A stretch of DNA of 64,000 bases from Camellia lanceoleosa (taxonomy: Eukaryota > Streptophyta > Magnoliopsida > Ericales > Theaceae). Positions 48,623 through 60,429 of this stretch are shown here, one piece after another. Location: the NCBI GenBank assembly GCA_025200525.1, contig CM045762.1, positions 3,100,001-3,164,000 of the forward strand. Direction: 5' to 3'. The notes beneath the pieces are model-generated. The model was not told where the DNA came from. It did not search any database and saw nothing but the letters and a program-made list of their open reading frames with translations. Position numbers and translations under genes: made by a program. How positions within the stretch are numbered: the stretch's first letter is position 1; every line of letters starts with the position of its first letter.

Positions 48623-51600
48623 TGTAGACGTCCCCCGAACGTCCCGGGAGGGTGAACTCCCGCTCCGTTCGTATCGGGTTTACTACAGTTCGGACTCGAT
48701 TTGTGTCGGTTCTAAATCTTGAACCAAAGAGTCCAAATCCGGCAAATCGTTTTGAAGAAAAACAGATTTTGAAAAAGTAGTGCCAAACATGGACTGCTTT
48801 GCCAGATTACAGAGTCGCCACCTAAATATTTTAAAACGGGAAATTTAGAAACCACGACTCGGTCAAGGCCACGTGTCCGTCATCACCAAAGTGGTCTTGG
48901 CTCAGAGCTCGCACGATCGGGGAAGGTCAGCTATGAGCACCCCCTTTCACCTGGTCCGAAGACCGGCCTCTACTAACCGTGATATCCGATTTTGAAAACA
49001 TTACATGCTCTTGTTCCAATTATTAGCCTAGAATTACTATGTTATGCGCACAGCAAACAAGTATAGACTAGATTGCCTAATTTGGAAATAAACATTGCAT
49101 ATCCGTTGGTTTTGAAAACGCTTTGGAATTTGCTACTCACAAGTAGGTTAAAACACGGATTTCAACGAGTTTTTCCAACTCAAGTAATCCAACCTCCACC
49201 CACAGACATTCAAACAGTTTATCTCACATAAGCACTTAGCCGCATGGTAAGCATATTGTCATGGCAACATTCACACGCACGTGGTATGCTAAAGCGTAAA
49301 TACTTACATCGTACTCCGTGCTAAAACAAGAAACTAGTTAGCAGACATGCATGACCTAGTTCATGTTAAGTGGCTAATGCAACACAGGCGAAGATGCAAT
49401 TTAGAGTAGGCTTGGCTAACCCTAAAAATGGCATGTGAAATGCGCTCATTTGATGCACGTATTCAAGTTGGAATTTAGAATACAATGCAGTTTGTATGAT
49501 GTATCGAGCCCGATGCATGTCAACAAATGCATGGATGCACGCATGCATAGCATAAGGTATGCTAAAATAAACATGCCTTAATCTACCATCATAAGCGGGT
49601 AAATAAAAGGGAGAAAGAAGTGGGGGTTGGAAGACATGCACACACTCATCCACACTTATTACAAATTTGCCCTCACTCGGGGGGAGACCAAAAGAATAAT
49701 ACAGATAATTAACTACGCAAGCTAATTAAATATTACAGATTAATTAAATTAACAAAATAATTAATCTAAGCAAAACAGTAAATCGCCTTGGGACGAGGGC
49801 TCAATGCACGCGTGCTTGGATTCCGCTCAGAATTGCACTGCCATGCCTAGCTTGCCTCTGTTTTCTCTGTTTTCTCTGTTTTACTCTTCAGAAAACTGCC
49901 ACAGCCCTAGGAATACTTCCTTAGGTACTGAAGATCACTACCGGCTGCACAAAACTTCCACCGGCAGTGGATTGAGCTCATCGACCAATTTATCCATCGG
50001 TGCAAATTGATCACGGCCGGCACTAAAACTACCGGCCGCATCGAATGCTCGCAGAACACGCAACTCACAAAGAAGAGAGGGCAACATCTTGGCATGGCAA
50101 TGCAATTCCAACAATGTATGCACCAAACATACCCCTCATCATATTGATGACTCAAGGGAAGATGTGCCTCCGTTCTCGGACCACCAATCACGCATTTCCA
50201 TGCATGATGGCCCAAAGAACCAAGTGTGCAACTTTGATTTCAAATGCATGCAATGCAAACAAGCACATAAGGGTGCTAAACCTCTATCACACACACTTCA
50301 AGAGGCCAAGCATGCACGATGCAATGCAATGAAGTCCTAAGCATGTCATCTATATGCAATATGAGCAACACAATATACTTATGCAAGCATACAAGTGAAC
50401 ATGCAAGATAAGCATGCAAACCAATTGAAGGATGGACTTAAACATGAATTGGGCAACTCTAAAAAGGCTCAAAACAGTGGCCAAATGCTATAGAAGTGAA
50501 GATTAAGATACATGCAACACATGTACACATGCAAGCATACATAATCCAACACTTAGGCATAAACAAGACAACATTCAAGCACACTTGAAATGAGTTAAAC
50601 ATGGACAATTAGCATGCATAGAAAGCTCTGAAAATCATGCAAAATATGATGCTAAACCAAGCAACAAAGCAAACTAATCATGCTACAAGTGGCCCAAGTA
50701 CTTAATGCAAACCAATGAGGCATTGAACCACACATATTACAACCACACATGGTAACACTTAACCAATTAAAAACAGAGTTTTAACACATAAAACTAAGCC
50801 CAAAAGACCACTTAGACGGCGTCTAAATGGCATGAATCCAAAGGCATGCACAAATGCTAAAACATGAGGCATACAACACATGCTTTTAAAGCATTAAAGA
50901 GGCAACTAAGGCAAGCATACAAGCACACCAAAGGGACTGAAATGACATGCTAAATGGTTCCAAACCATCAAAATAAGGTAAGCAACACATGCTACCTATG
51001 CATGCTCAAAGGCTAGCAAGCCTAAAATGCAAAGGGGCTATATAATGCATGCCAAGATCAACCCAAATGACTATGGACAGAGCTAGAACATGTCAAAATA
51101 AGCACAAAACATTCACAAATCTAAGCCTAAAGCATACTCAAGTTAGGGCTAACAACCTAAGGCATGTTAAGGCAATACAAGGCATTACATGGCAACTATG
51201 CTAAGCATGCATAAGGGACCAAAACCAACACATAGAAATGTTAAATCATGATATTCTAAGCATGAATAGCAGTCCATACATGCTCAACACACACTCAATC
51301 ACAATGCTCCCTCAAGAGGCAAAACTTGCCCTTTTCAAGGACATCAAGGAGAGGGGGTGGCTCTCTCCTTCTTGGGACTTCAAGGCATCATCTACACCAC
51401 TGAAATCCCTCAAGATTTCAGTGATGAAGAGACCCAAACACCAAAATCCCGGAGCTCAACAAAATAGCACAAAAATGAGGCCTTTCAAGGCCTAAGAGGG
51501 GCCAAACTTCCCCAAAGCACAAAGTACCCTTAATAAACTATCAAGAGGACTAAAAAATAGAACTTTTTTGTATTGAACACCAAGCACAAAAACAGTTCAA

Positions 51601-52407
51601 GGATAGGTCAAAATGGAGTGCAAGAATGGGGTAAATAAAGTAAGTTTCTCACCCTTGTTGACCCTCTTCACAAATGTTGACTTTGTTGCTTCCTTGAGCT
51701 CCAAACCAGTCAAGAACAGCAAGAATAACCTCTTGGGACCTCAGTAGCCAAGGGAAGGTGAAACACTAGGTGTTGATGTGCAATAGTAAGGCACAAACAC
51801 CTAGTCACACAAACAAGAGAGAAATATAGATATAGGATATGTGTTGAACCCTAACCCTAAAACCAGAGCTCCCTCTCACCTCTCTAACCAAAACTTTTCT
51901 AACCCTAATGCCAAGAGAGAAGGCCTTCTCTTATAGGCAACCATCTTGTAAAGCTTGTCAAACAAGCTTACCAAGAGGGCATCCCTCCATACACGTGTAT
52001 GGAGGGGAAGCAAATGCCCAACAGCTGTCTGAAAATATCTCCAAAAGCAAATTTGAGCGATGGTCTACCGGGCAAAATTGTCATTTTGACAAAATTGACT
52101 GCCGACCGGCACAAAAGAGTGCCGACCGGCACAATATAGTGCCGATGGCAACAACAACCAGCCGGTGGACTCTAGCCACTGCCGGTGGTGTGTGGGGATG
52201 CCTCACAAGGCATTCCCTGCCCCTCCAAGGCAAAGCACAGGTGTTTGGTGTAAAACCAAACACAAAACGGTCAAGTTCGGAGGTCCTGAGACAAGGCGCG
52301 TAGCCGAGAACTCCGGGAACTCCAAACAAACACAAACATGGATAATCACCGAGTGTTCAAGCGGTGACGTCCAAGTCTTGAGGACGGTCAAAAATGGGGT
52401 GTCTACA
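48623..52407 (+). repeat. Solo LTR D of a different gypsy-like family, inside A pol
   Basis: The 3785-bp insertion begins TGTAGACGTCC and ends GGGTGTCTACA, with 7-bp inverted ends TGTAGAC/GTCTACA and a perfect target duplication CACTG (48618-48622, 52408-52412). I see no internal gag or pol and no second terminal repeat, so a solo LTR is the simplest reading; a non-autonomous element is the alternative. It is rich in CATGCA motifs (49340-51240) and has a CCGACCGGCAC palindrome cluster near 52100-52140. Orientation is inferred from the GGGTGTCTACA end. Confidence 0.82.
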
Positions 52408-52412
52408 CACTG

Positions 52413-54480
52413 ACACAGCTGACTCAGAAGGGGGTATCATTTGACTGGACCGACCAGAGGGAATCAGCTTTTCAGGAGTTGAAAACTCGACTAGTGACTG
52501 CACCGATTCTCACCTTACTCTCAGGTACGGATGGTTATACTATATATAGTGATGCTTCTTATAAGGGTTTGGGATGTGTTTTAATGCAGAATGGTAAAGT
52601 GATTGCATATGCTTCCCAACAACTGAGACCGTATGAAAAGAACTGCCCGACCCATAACCTGGAACTTGCTGCAGTAGCGTTTGCACTAAAGATTTGGCGT
52701 CACTACCTTTATGGGGCAACGTGTAAGGTGTATACAGGCCACAAGAGTTTGAAATACTTTTTCACACAGAAAGAACTAAACATGAGGCAACGGAGATGGT
52801 TAGAACTGATAAAAGACTATGACCTGTAAATTTTGTACCATCCAGGAAAAGCTAACACCGTTGCCGATGCACTGAGTCGGAAATCGATTGGGAATTTAGC
52901 TTGTTTACTTACCGGACAGAAATAATTGCTATGTGACCTTGAAAAGTTTGAAATTGAGATCGTTCTGCGTGAACAAGGTGGAACACTAGTTGCTATTTTT
53001 GCTCAACCAGCACTAATTGAAGAGATTAAAGAGAAACAGCAACATGATGACTTCTTGAAGAAGATCATCGAAGAACGGGAATCCAAACCGAGGCCGGATT
53101 TCAAATTTGAGAATAATGTGTTGAAGTTTCAGAGAAGATTATGTGTACCGAGTAATTCTGAACTGAAAAGAAGAATTTTGCAAGAAGGCCACAATTCAAA
53201 ACTGTTTATCCATCCGGGAAATACAAAAATGTACCAAGACTTGAAACTGAATTTCTGATGGACGGGAATGAAGAAAGAAATTGTTGATTTTGTATCGAAG
53301 TGTCTTTATTGCTAACAAGTTAAAGCCGAACATCAACGACCCGTAGGCTTACTGCAACCCTTACTGATACCGGAGTGAAAATGGGAACATATTACCATGG
53401 ATTTTATTGTTGGTTTACCTCACTCCAGTAAAGGTATGGATTCAATTTGGGTTATTGTTGATAGACTGACTAAATATGCTCATTTCTTACCTGTCAAAAC
53501 AATTTATAATGCGGACAAATTGGTTGTAATCTATATTGATGAGATTGTTAGATTGCATGGAGTGTCTGTGTCCATTGTTTTTGATAGGAACTCGAAGTTT
53601 ACATCGAGATTACGCAAAGCTTCTGAGAAAGATTGGTCTTGAATCGAGATCGAGTAGTGCATGCCATCCTCAGACAGATGGCCAATCAGAAAGAACCATC
53701 CAGACTCTGGAGGATTTACTGAGAATGTGTGTCCTTGATTTCTAGGGAAATTGGGAAAGCCATTTGCCTTTAGTCGAATTTGCTTACAACAACAGCTTTC
53801 ATTCAAGCATCGGTATGGCGCCTTTCGAGGCTTTGTATGGTAGAAAATGTAGATCTCCAATTTGCTAGGCAAAAGTTGGAGATGGGCCTTTGCTTGGGCC
53901 CGAGATTGTCTATGAAACTACCGAGAAAGTGAAATTGATTCAACAAAGATTGAAAACTGCATAAAGCCGACAAAAAAGTTATACGGATGTTCGCAGGCGA
54001 GACAGAGAATATGAAATAGGTGATCATGTTTTTGTAAAAGTGACACTGATGAAAGGCCAGACTCGTTTTGGAGTCAAGGGTAAGCTAGCGCCGAGATATG
54101 TCGAATCGTATGAGATTATTGAGAAAATCAATCTGATGGTGTATTAAGTAGCGCTTCCTCCTAAAATGGAGCATATGCATAATGTCTTCCATATTTCAAT
54201 GTTGAGGGATTATCTTCGGGATCCCTTCCATGTGATTGAGCCTACCTGTGTAGTGCTAAGTGATAACTACACTTATGAGGAACGGCCAATTCAGATTGTG
54301 AACAGACGGATCAAGAAGTTAAGGAACAAAGAGATTCCGTTAGTAAAAGTTGACTGGCAAAACCATGGTGGCGTGTATGCCACTTGGGAAAGGGAAGATG
54401 ACATGGCCTAGAGATACCCTAAATTGTTCCTACTGAATCCTATTTTCTTCCAGAATGAAAGTAATTCGAGTTTGGAGGAC
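52413..54480 (+). pseudogene. Element A RNase H, integrase and chromodomain-like end
   Basis: Beyond solo LTR D the pol frame resumes with RNase H ([30 protein letters not shown]), then integrase ([35 protein letters not shown], then HPQTDGQSERTIQTLEDL). The C-terminal domain reaches IQIVNRRIKKLRNKEIPLVK and ATWERED, the chromodomain-like end of Tekay/Del elements. At least seven stops are scattered through it, so it is dead. Confidence 0.9.
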
Positions 54481-54489
54481 CAAACTCTT

Positions 54490-54505
54490 TATAAGGAGGG
54501 GAGAC
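54490..54505 (+). promoter_or_regulatory. Element A polypurine tract
   Basis: AAGGAGGGGAGAC abuts the start of the 3' LTR and is the expected primer for plus-strand synthesis. Element B has the same tract at 40501-40513. Confidence 0.85.
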
Positions 54506-56886
54506 TGTGACAACCCTCACCACCGTTTACTGATAACACCACTGATTAGTGCGAATCTATGATTAAGCATGTTAACTGAATTGAGTGTGTTAGTTTGAAT
54601 GCAATCCTATCTGTTGACTGCTAAATTATCTGTTCATGTTTTATGTGTTAAACTGCAAATTGAAGGTCTTATCGGCGGCCGAATCCGAAATTGATTAATG
54701 TTTTATGCTCGTTAGAATTTATGTAATTTTATGGTATATTTAACTGAAATATGATTTGGTATGATGAATTAGACTAAATAATGATTAATTGCAAGAGTTG
54801 GACTTAATTACCGAAATGCCATGTTAGTGGGCCATCTCATACAACATTTGAGCCTTGATTCTATATCACTTCTTCAGCCACTTTGAGTGCTATAGTCGAC
54901 TAGAGAGAGAGAAAGAGAATTAGGAGAGCTTGGTTTCAACAAGTTTTGCTTGGAGACTTGAAGAAATTGTAGAGGATTTGTGCAATTAAGCTTATATTCT
55001 TGAGTTTGAAGACCTAAGGTTAGAACTAATCTTCTTGGTTGTGAGTTTAAATTGTGCCTTGCATGGTCTATGTTAAATTTGAAGTTTAGAGCCAAGATAT
55101 GGCTTAATGTCTTGAATTAAGAGTTTAATTCTTGCATGCATATCTATATTTTGAAGTTTTGAGGTTTTAGTTCATAAATTCAACATGTATGTCCATCTTT
55201 TGACCATAGTCCATGATTTCATCTTGCTTTTGGAAGAATTGGCTCTTTGGAGCATGAATTGGAAGCTTTGAATTGGTTTAAATTCATGCATGTCACATTG
55301 GAAGTATGTTCTTGAATTTTGGTTTGAAATTGGATTTAATTGAACTACCTTTGGGTTTTGATTTCTCAAATTGGGTTTTGAAACATGTTATATTATGAGT
55401 TTTGAAATGTTTTCCAGAAAATTAGCCCAAAAGAATCAAATTTGATTTATTGAAACTTGGTTTTGAGCTTGAGGTTCAAATCTGGAATTTCCAGAATTTG
55501 GACTTACGCTCGAGCAGGAAAAGTGGCGCTCGAGCGTAGAATACGTGCTCCCAGCACTTTGCATTGTTTTACAGTCCGCTCGAGCGGGGAAATGTACGCT
55601 CGAGCAGGGGCTTGTGTCACACGCTCGAGCGGGTGTCGAGCGCCCATCGAGCGTGATTTTCACACATCCAGTACTTTTGCCATATTTTGCAGTCTGTTCG
55701 AGCGGGGAACCTTTGTCTGCATGTCCGCTCGAGCAGGGAAAGACATGCTCGACCGGGACCCTGTTTTCTGAAAATTTTGTAAAGTTGTTTTAAGTGCATC
55801 TTTGCATCCTCATTCCATCCTAGGCATTCCTAGGCCTAGTTTAAAGCATCTTAATGAGGATAGTGATGTAGAACCACACCGAGGCAAATTAGGGATTAAG
55901 TTATTATTTCCCAACTGTGTAGCTTAGTGTGTGTTCGTTCTATAACTGTGTAGGGTTGGCAACCGAGGACGCTCTAGTTTATCTGTAGCCTAGAACTCTG
56001 TGAGTAACAATGTTGTAAAGATATGTTCAATAATGATTATCTTCTAAACAATTGAACTGTACTATTCTCTGAAATGATACTGTTACTGATTGAATGATGT
56101 CCTAATTGTGAACTGTATTGTGGCATCCTTAGCAACCTCATCTTGTTACTATCTTTGTCATCGCTTGTCACAAAGATCTCTGTCGGTTCCCACGTTGGAA
56201 CCACTACTATTTACTGATATGATGGCCATCAACTGACTGTTCGGTCTGTTTAGACCTACTGTACTATTATGCTATTGGATGTACTACATATGACTGCTAT
56301 GACTTTATAACTGATATACTGATTGAAATGACTGTTTTCAATATTGAAAGGACATTCATTCTTAACCTCTTTACGCATTATGTTATTCACTGGGCTTTAG
56401 CTCACTGCTCATATATATATGTAGGTGTACAAGCACCGGATCGATGCTAGGAGCGTCAGGCAAGCTCTCGTTTTGTCAAGCCAACCTATGTGCCTCGCTG
56501 CGAGGTTCCGAACCTCTTAAAGCCAAGGCTGTTTAGGGACTTTTAGTTTTCCCCTTTTTGTTTCTGACCTGTATAGACTGAATGTTTTTGTACTGTACTG
56601 TCTTAATAGGGATCAAGTTCCTAATCTGGATAATTGTAAATACTGTGCATACTGTTTTGGTACTGACTGTATATGGATGTATATGTACTGTTTATGTGTA
56701 TATGTATGAAAAGTCTTTTTGCATACAGACTGTCACAGCTCATTGGACATCTTTTATTTACTGTTTTGGCTTCCGTCAGCCCCTATACTCTATATTACTA
56801 TTTTACAGTTAAGCAGGCCTTCAGTAGTCTCGGATTACTGGCCGGTTACAATGTTAAACCCATAGGGGCGGGTTTGGGTCGTGACA
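54506..56886 (+). repeat. Element A 3' LTR
   Basis: 2381 bp, matching 30393-32754 with a low percentage of differences by eye, plus 20-bp-unit differences in the palindrome array. It ends GGTCGTGACA, followed by target copy ATTGT. Palindrome pairs start at 55507/55527 and 55577/55597, exactly 20 bp apart. Confidence 0.93.
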
Positions 56887-56891
56887 ATTGT

Positions 56892-58811
56892 TCAGAGAGA
56901 GAGACGGTAAGAGCCAAGTGTTATTTTTACTTGCTTCTCAAGTCTTTAATACTTTGTCCTTTCTAAATATTCTAATGTCTGTTTTTTACTTACAGCTCTT
57001 CCTCAACCTCCGAAGGATTTTCGCAAAAACTTCTATCCCAACAAGGATTATAAGAAGCTGTTGGCTCTGCCAGTTGACCAGCGCAAAGCCCCTTTGCTGC
57101 TCAACTACATCCTGACTTACAAGTTTGTTCTTTCCGATGTTCCAAGAAAACGCAAGTCTCCTCCTTTAGTAACAACTCCTTAAGCTGAATCATCAAGGCC
57201 AGACCAATGATCAACATCTGGTCCTGTGGAGCAACCATCAACCTCTGCTCCACAACTGATCCCACTTTCTCAACACCAACGCCAACGCCAACGCCAACGC
57301 CGACGTCGAACTCCACTTTTTGCACCAGCAGGCAGGACCCGTAGCCAAAGATGCCTAAGTGCCGAGGCGTCATCTTACGATCCAACCAACACATCAACAG
57401 CTCTACCAGCAATCCGTCTTGGCACTAAAGTTACCGTTGCCATCTCCTCCGATGAAATGAGGCGACAAAAGGCCGTTACTGAAGACCTTCTTGTCGACAT
57501 CCGCAATGTCACCACAGTTCAATCTTCCCAGTCTCAACCCAAGCCGAAACCAAAGAGGCTAAAGAAAGCCCAAGCTAAGACAACGGTGACTCAGATTGAC
57601 TCTGAGGATAACTTGCCAATCTCAAAAATGGCTGAGGCTGAAAAAAGTGCCTTTGCCGCTGAAAAGAGGCCCACAAAGGATGCTCCCTTTGAATCCACCC
57701 GGTTAAAGAAGCCGAGGTCAGAGTCTGTTGCAACCTCGGGGGTCCTTGAAGTCTGATGCCCTCTGGGCCCCTCCAATTACCATCGAGGACAAGTCAGTTA
57801 GAGTCGACGATAGTGCGACTGACATCGAAGTCGGCGTTGCCCTCTCTACTGCCTTGCTCTTTTCAAAAGACCTCGAACGCAACGCCAAGGTCAGCGAACA
57901 CGAAAATTTTGCTCTGCAGTTGCAACACTCTGTACAAGTAAGCCCCTAATACTTGGTACTTTCTGTTTCTTCCATACTTAGAGTTTTACTAACTTTGTTT
58001 TTTCCTTTTCTTCTAGGCAATCCAGCACGCCCACTCCTTCATGATGCAGGCCTTCGATATTAAGAAGAAGTTGACCCACAAGATGAAGGAGGCTGTTGGC
58101 TTGCTCTAGACCATAAATAAGGCTGAGGCTAAGATGAAGACTTTAATAGATCAGGCCAAGGTAGCAAAACAAGCCCAAGATGAGGCTGAGAAGAGGGCAG
58201 ACACTGCTGAGGCCATTGCTAAGGTTCTTGAAGCTGAGAAAAAAGAGGCCGAAGCAAAGACCGCCGAGGCCCAAGCCAAGCTCGTTTCTGTCTTGGCCAC
58301 AAAGGACGCCGAGATAAAAGTAGCGGACGAGAAAGCATACGTCGAGGGGGAAGCCAATGTTAGCGAGGACTGTAAGAAGCAAGTGAAACAGGCATGCAAC
58401 AAGGGTTTCACCGTTGGTTGGATGGCTGCTTTAAAAGAGTTGGTTGTCCTTGAGGACTTGCCTCTCTGAGAAGATAGTCGCATCGTCCTGCCATTCCCAC
58501 CCACTCCAAGCCAATTCGAGGACGAAGCTGAGTCGGAGGAGGAAGCCGAGGCCAAAGAGACCGAAGAGACCGAAGCTACTGGGGCCAAGTCCTCAACTCT
58601 GAATGAGCAAGTTTTAGACTTGACTTGGGATGAGGAGGACGAGGTCCAAAAGACCACCTTTGAGGCCGAGGTCGAGACTTCTAACAAGAGCCTGGATGTT
58701 ACACTGCGTGAAATCGACACCGAGGTCCAAGCTGAAAAATCTGTCCAGCTGTCTGCCGAGGCTGACACAACGCCAATTGTCGAGGCAGGGCAGACTGTGG
58801 AAAATACGTAA
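56892..58811 (+). pseudogene. Antisense extra ORF of T, 3' exons (decayed)
   Basis: Coding resumes beyond element A and its ATTGT target copy. The exon closes at 56906 before a GTAAGA donor; the intron ends TTACAG at 56995; the next exon starts LPQPPKDFRKNFYPN. A second intron is 57938-58016 (GTAAGC to TTCTAG), with codon phase preserved across both. Next come a Ser/Pro/Gln-rich linker with a (CCAACG) run encoding alternating Gln and Arg, an Ala/Glu/Lys-rich coiled coil at about 58020-58470, and an acidic tail ending at 58811. Stops at about 57181, 57208, 58108 and 58468 and a frameshift near 57745 show decay. Function of such ORFs is unknown; the basic and coiled-coil regions suggest a nucleic-acid-binding or structural protein. 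Confidence 0.65.
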
Positions 58812-59570
58812 ACTTTAGTTTTTCCTTCTTTTAGTACTTGCTCTCTTTTGGACAGTTGTAAATCTCTTTGTTTTGAACAATGTTAACTTTGTATTTGGCT
58901 GATGTGCCACTTTTGTAATCTGAAGAAGTAGTCTCTTTGTAGGCTGAAGTGCCTTTTTTTTCCCTTTGAATGCAAGTCTTCTTTTTTGACTAAGTGTTTG
59001 AATACTTGTCTTTCCTTTACTGTCTTATAAGATTCCATACTTAGAATATTTTACATGTCTTCAAAGTACACCTTAGCTGTGTAATCTCCTCGGGGTAAAA
59101 ATACTTCGGATATATCTTTTAAATGTTTATCTCGGCCTTGGCATAACACTTGAAAACATTTGTGAAAATATTTTCACAAGTGTTTGTTTAAAACATTTCC
59201 ACTTATCAAGACTTCTGTCTTCCATTATCTTCCAAGTCTTGGCAACATGGTGATCTCGGCAAGTACATAGACACTTCTATCAACATAACCTCAGCTTAAC
59301 TTTAACTTGTAAATTTTGCTAAAAATTTCAACAAGTGTTAAACCAACTTTAGCATGTAAATTCCAACTTCCAAGCATTATTCTCCAACTCTTTGCCCCCT
59401 AATGTGAACTTAAGTTTCACTTATGTTCACATTAAGTGTGTTCCTATGATCTTGTTGCCGAGATCAGATTCAAACAGAAACTAGCCGAGGTTATCAACCT
59501 CGGTCTCTGTTAATCTAACTAATATGTATTTAAATTTTTCATTCTGTTGACATAGCAAATCTAGGTTAAT
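58812..59570. other. Non-coding 3' region of T between antisense ORF and tandem array
   Basis: AT-rich stretch with the GCCGAG/CTCGGC texture of T but no open frame of note. It lies between the end of the antisense ORF and the tandem array, and includes the convergent 3' ends of pol and that ORF. Confidence 0.5.
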
Positions 59571-60316
59571 TCAACTTAGTTCAACTCTATTATATGCAAA
59601 TATAATTCAACTCTGCCATATAATAAGTCTAAGTTATTCGTCAAGTTTCAATCAGAAACATCGCCAACTTAATTTAACTCTATTATATGCAAGTATAATT
59701 CAACTCTGCCATATAATAAGTCTAAGTTATTCGTCATGTTTCAATTAGAAATATCGCCAGCTTAGTTCAACTCTATTATATGCAAGTATAGTTCAACTCT
59801 GCCATATAATAAGTCTAAGTTATTCGTCATGTTTCAATCAGATACATCGCCAACTTAGTTCAACTCTATTATATGCAAGTATAATTCAACTCTGCCATAT
59901 AATAAGTCTAAGTTATTCGTCATGTTTCAATCAGAAACATCGCCAACTTAATTTAACTCTATTATATGCAAGTATAATTCAACTCTGCCATATAATAAGT
60001 CTAAGTTATTCGTCATGTTTCAATCAGAAATATCGCCAACTTAGTTCAACTCTATTATATGAAAGTATAATTCAACTCTGCCATATAATAAGTCTAAGTT
60101 ATTCGTCATGTTTCAATCAGAAACATCGCCAACTTAGTTCAACTCTATTATATACAAGTATAATTCAACTCTGCCATATAATAAGTCTAAGTTATTCGTC
60201 ATGTTTCAATCAGAAACATCGCTAACTTAGTTCAACTCTATTATATGCAAGTATAATTCAACTCTGCCATATAATAAGTCTAAGTTATTCATCATGTTTC
60301 AATCAGAAACATCGCT
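59571..60316. repeat. 93-bp tandem repeat array, about 8 copies, in the 3' region of T
   Basis: AACTCTATTATATGC recurs at 59583, 59676, 59769, 59862, 59955, 60048, 60141 and 60234, a constant 93-bp period. Copies differ at only a few positions. The array lies downstream of the integrase on the pol strand. Tat/Ogre elements are known for tandem repeats in this region that can seed satellite DNA. Confidence 0.95.
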
Positions 60317-60429
60317 AAGTGACTGGTCAATCGTTTTACACAAGTTTGAAATAAAAAACCGAGCTAAAATTTTATTAATTACTTCGGCTAATAACAAAAG
60401 ATTTTTAAAGAAAGAAACAAAATGAAATC

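Larger units (their letters stand above)
30393..56886 (+). mobile_element. Tekay/Del-type chromovirus A with nested insertions
   Basis: This LTR retrotransposon is bounded by 2.36-2.38 kb LTRs (TGTGACAACC...GACA) and a perfect target duplication ATTGT (30388-30392, 56887-56891). The primer binding site TGGTATTAGAGCG, one base off initiator-Met, follows the 5' LTR; a purine tract precedes the 3' LTR. After removing insertions B and D the internal region is about 5.3 kb, with gag, protease, RT, RNase H, integrase and a chromodomain-like end. It carries many stop codons, most explained by C-to-T or G-to-A change. It inserted in the antisense ORF of T. Confidence 0.93.

Noticed and set aside
48623..52407. 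D considered as a complete LTR retrotransposon with its own genes
   Set aside because: No second terminal repeat and no gag, RT or integrase motifs in any frame; its short open frames are rich in repeated CATGCA codons and look random.
57226..57756. Gln/Arg-rich open frame considered as a separate host gene
   Set aside because: It lies in frame between exons of the antisense ORF of T and carries the same decay; no host gene family is recognisable.
59571..60316. Regular 93-bp array considered as a CRISPR-like locus
   Set aside because: The whole 93-bp unit repeats without unique spacers, and it lies in a plant retrotransposon.
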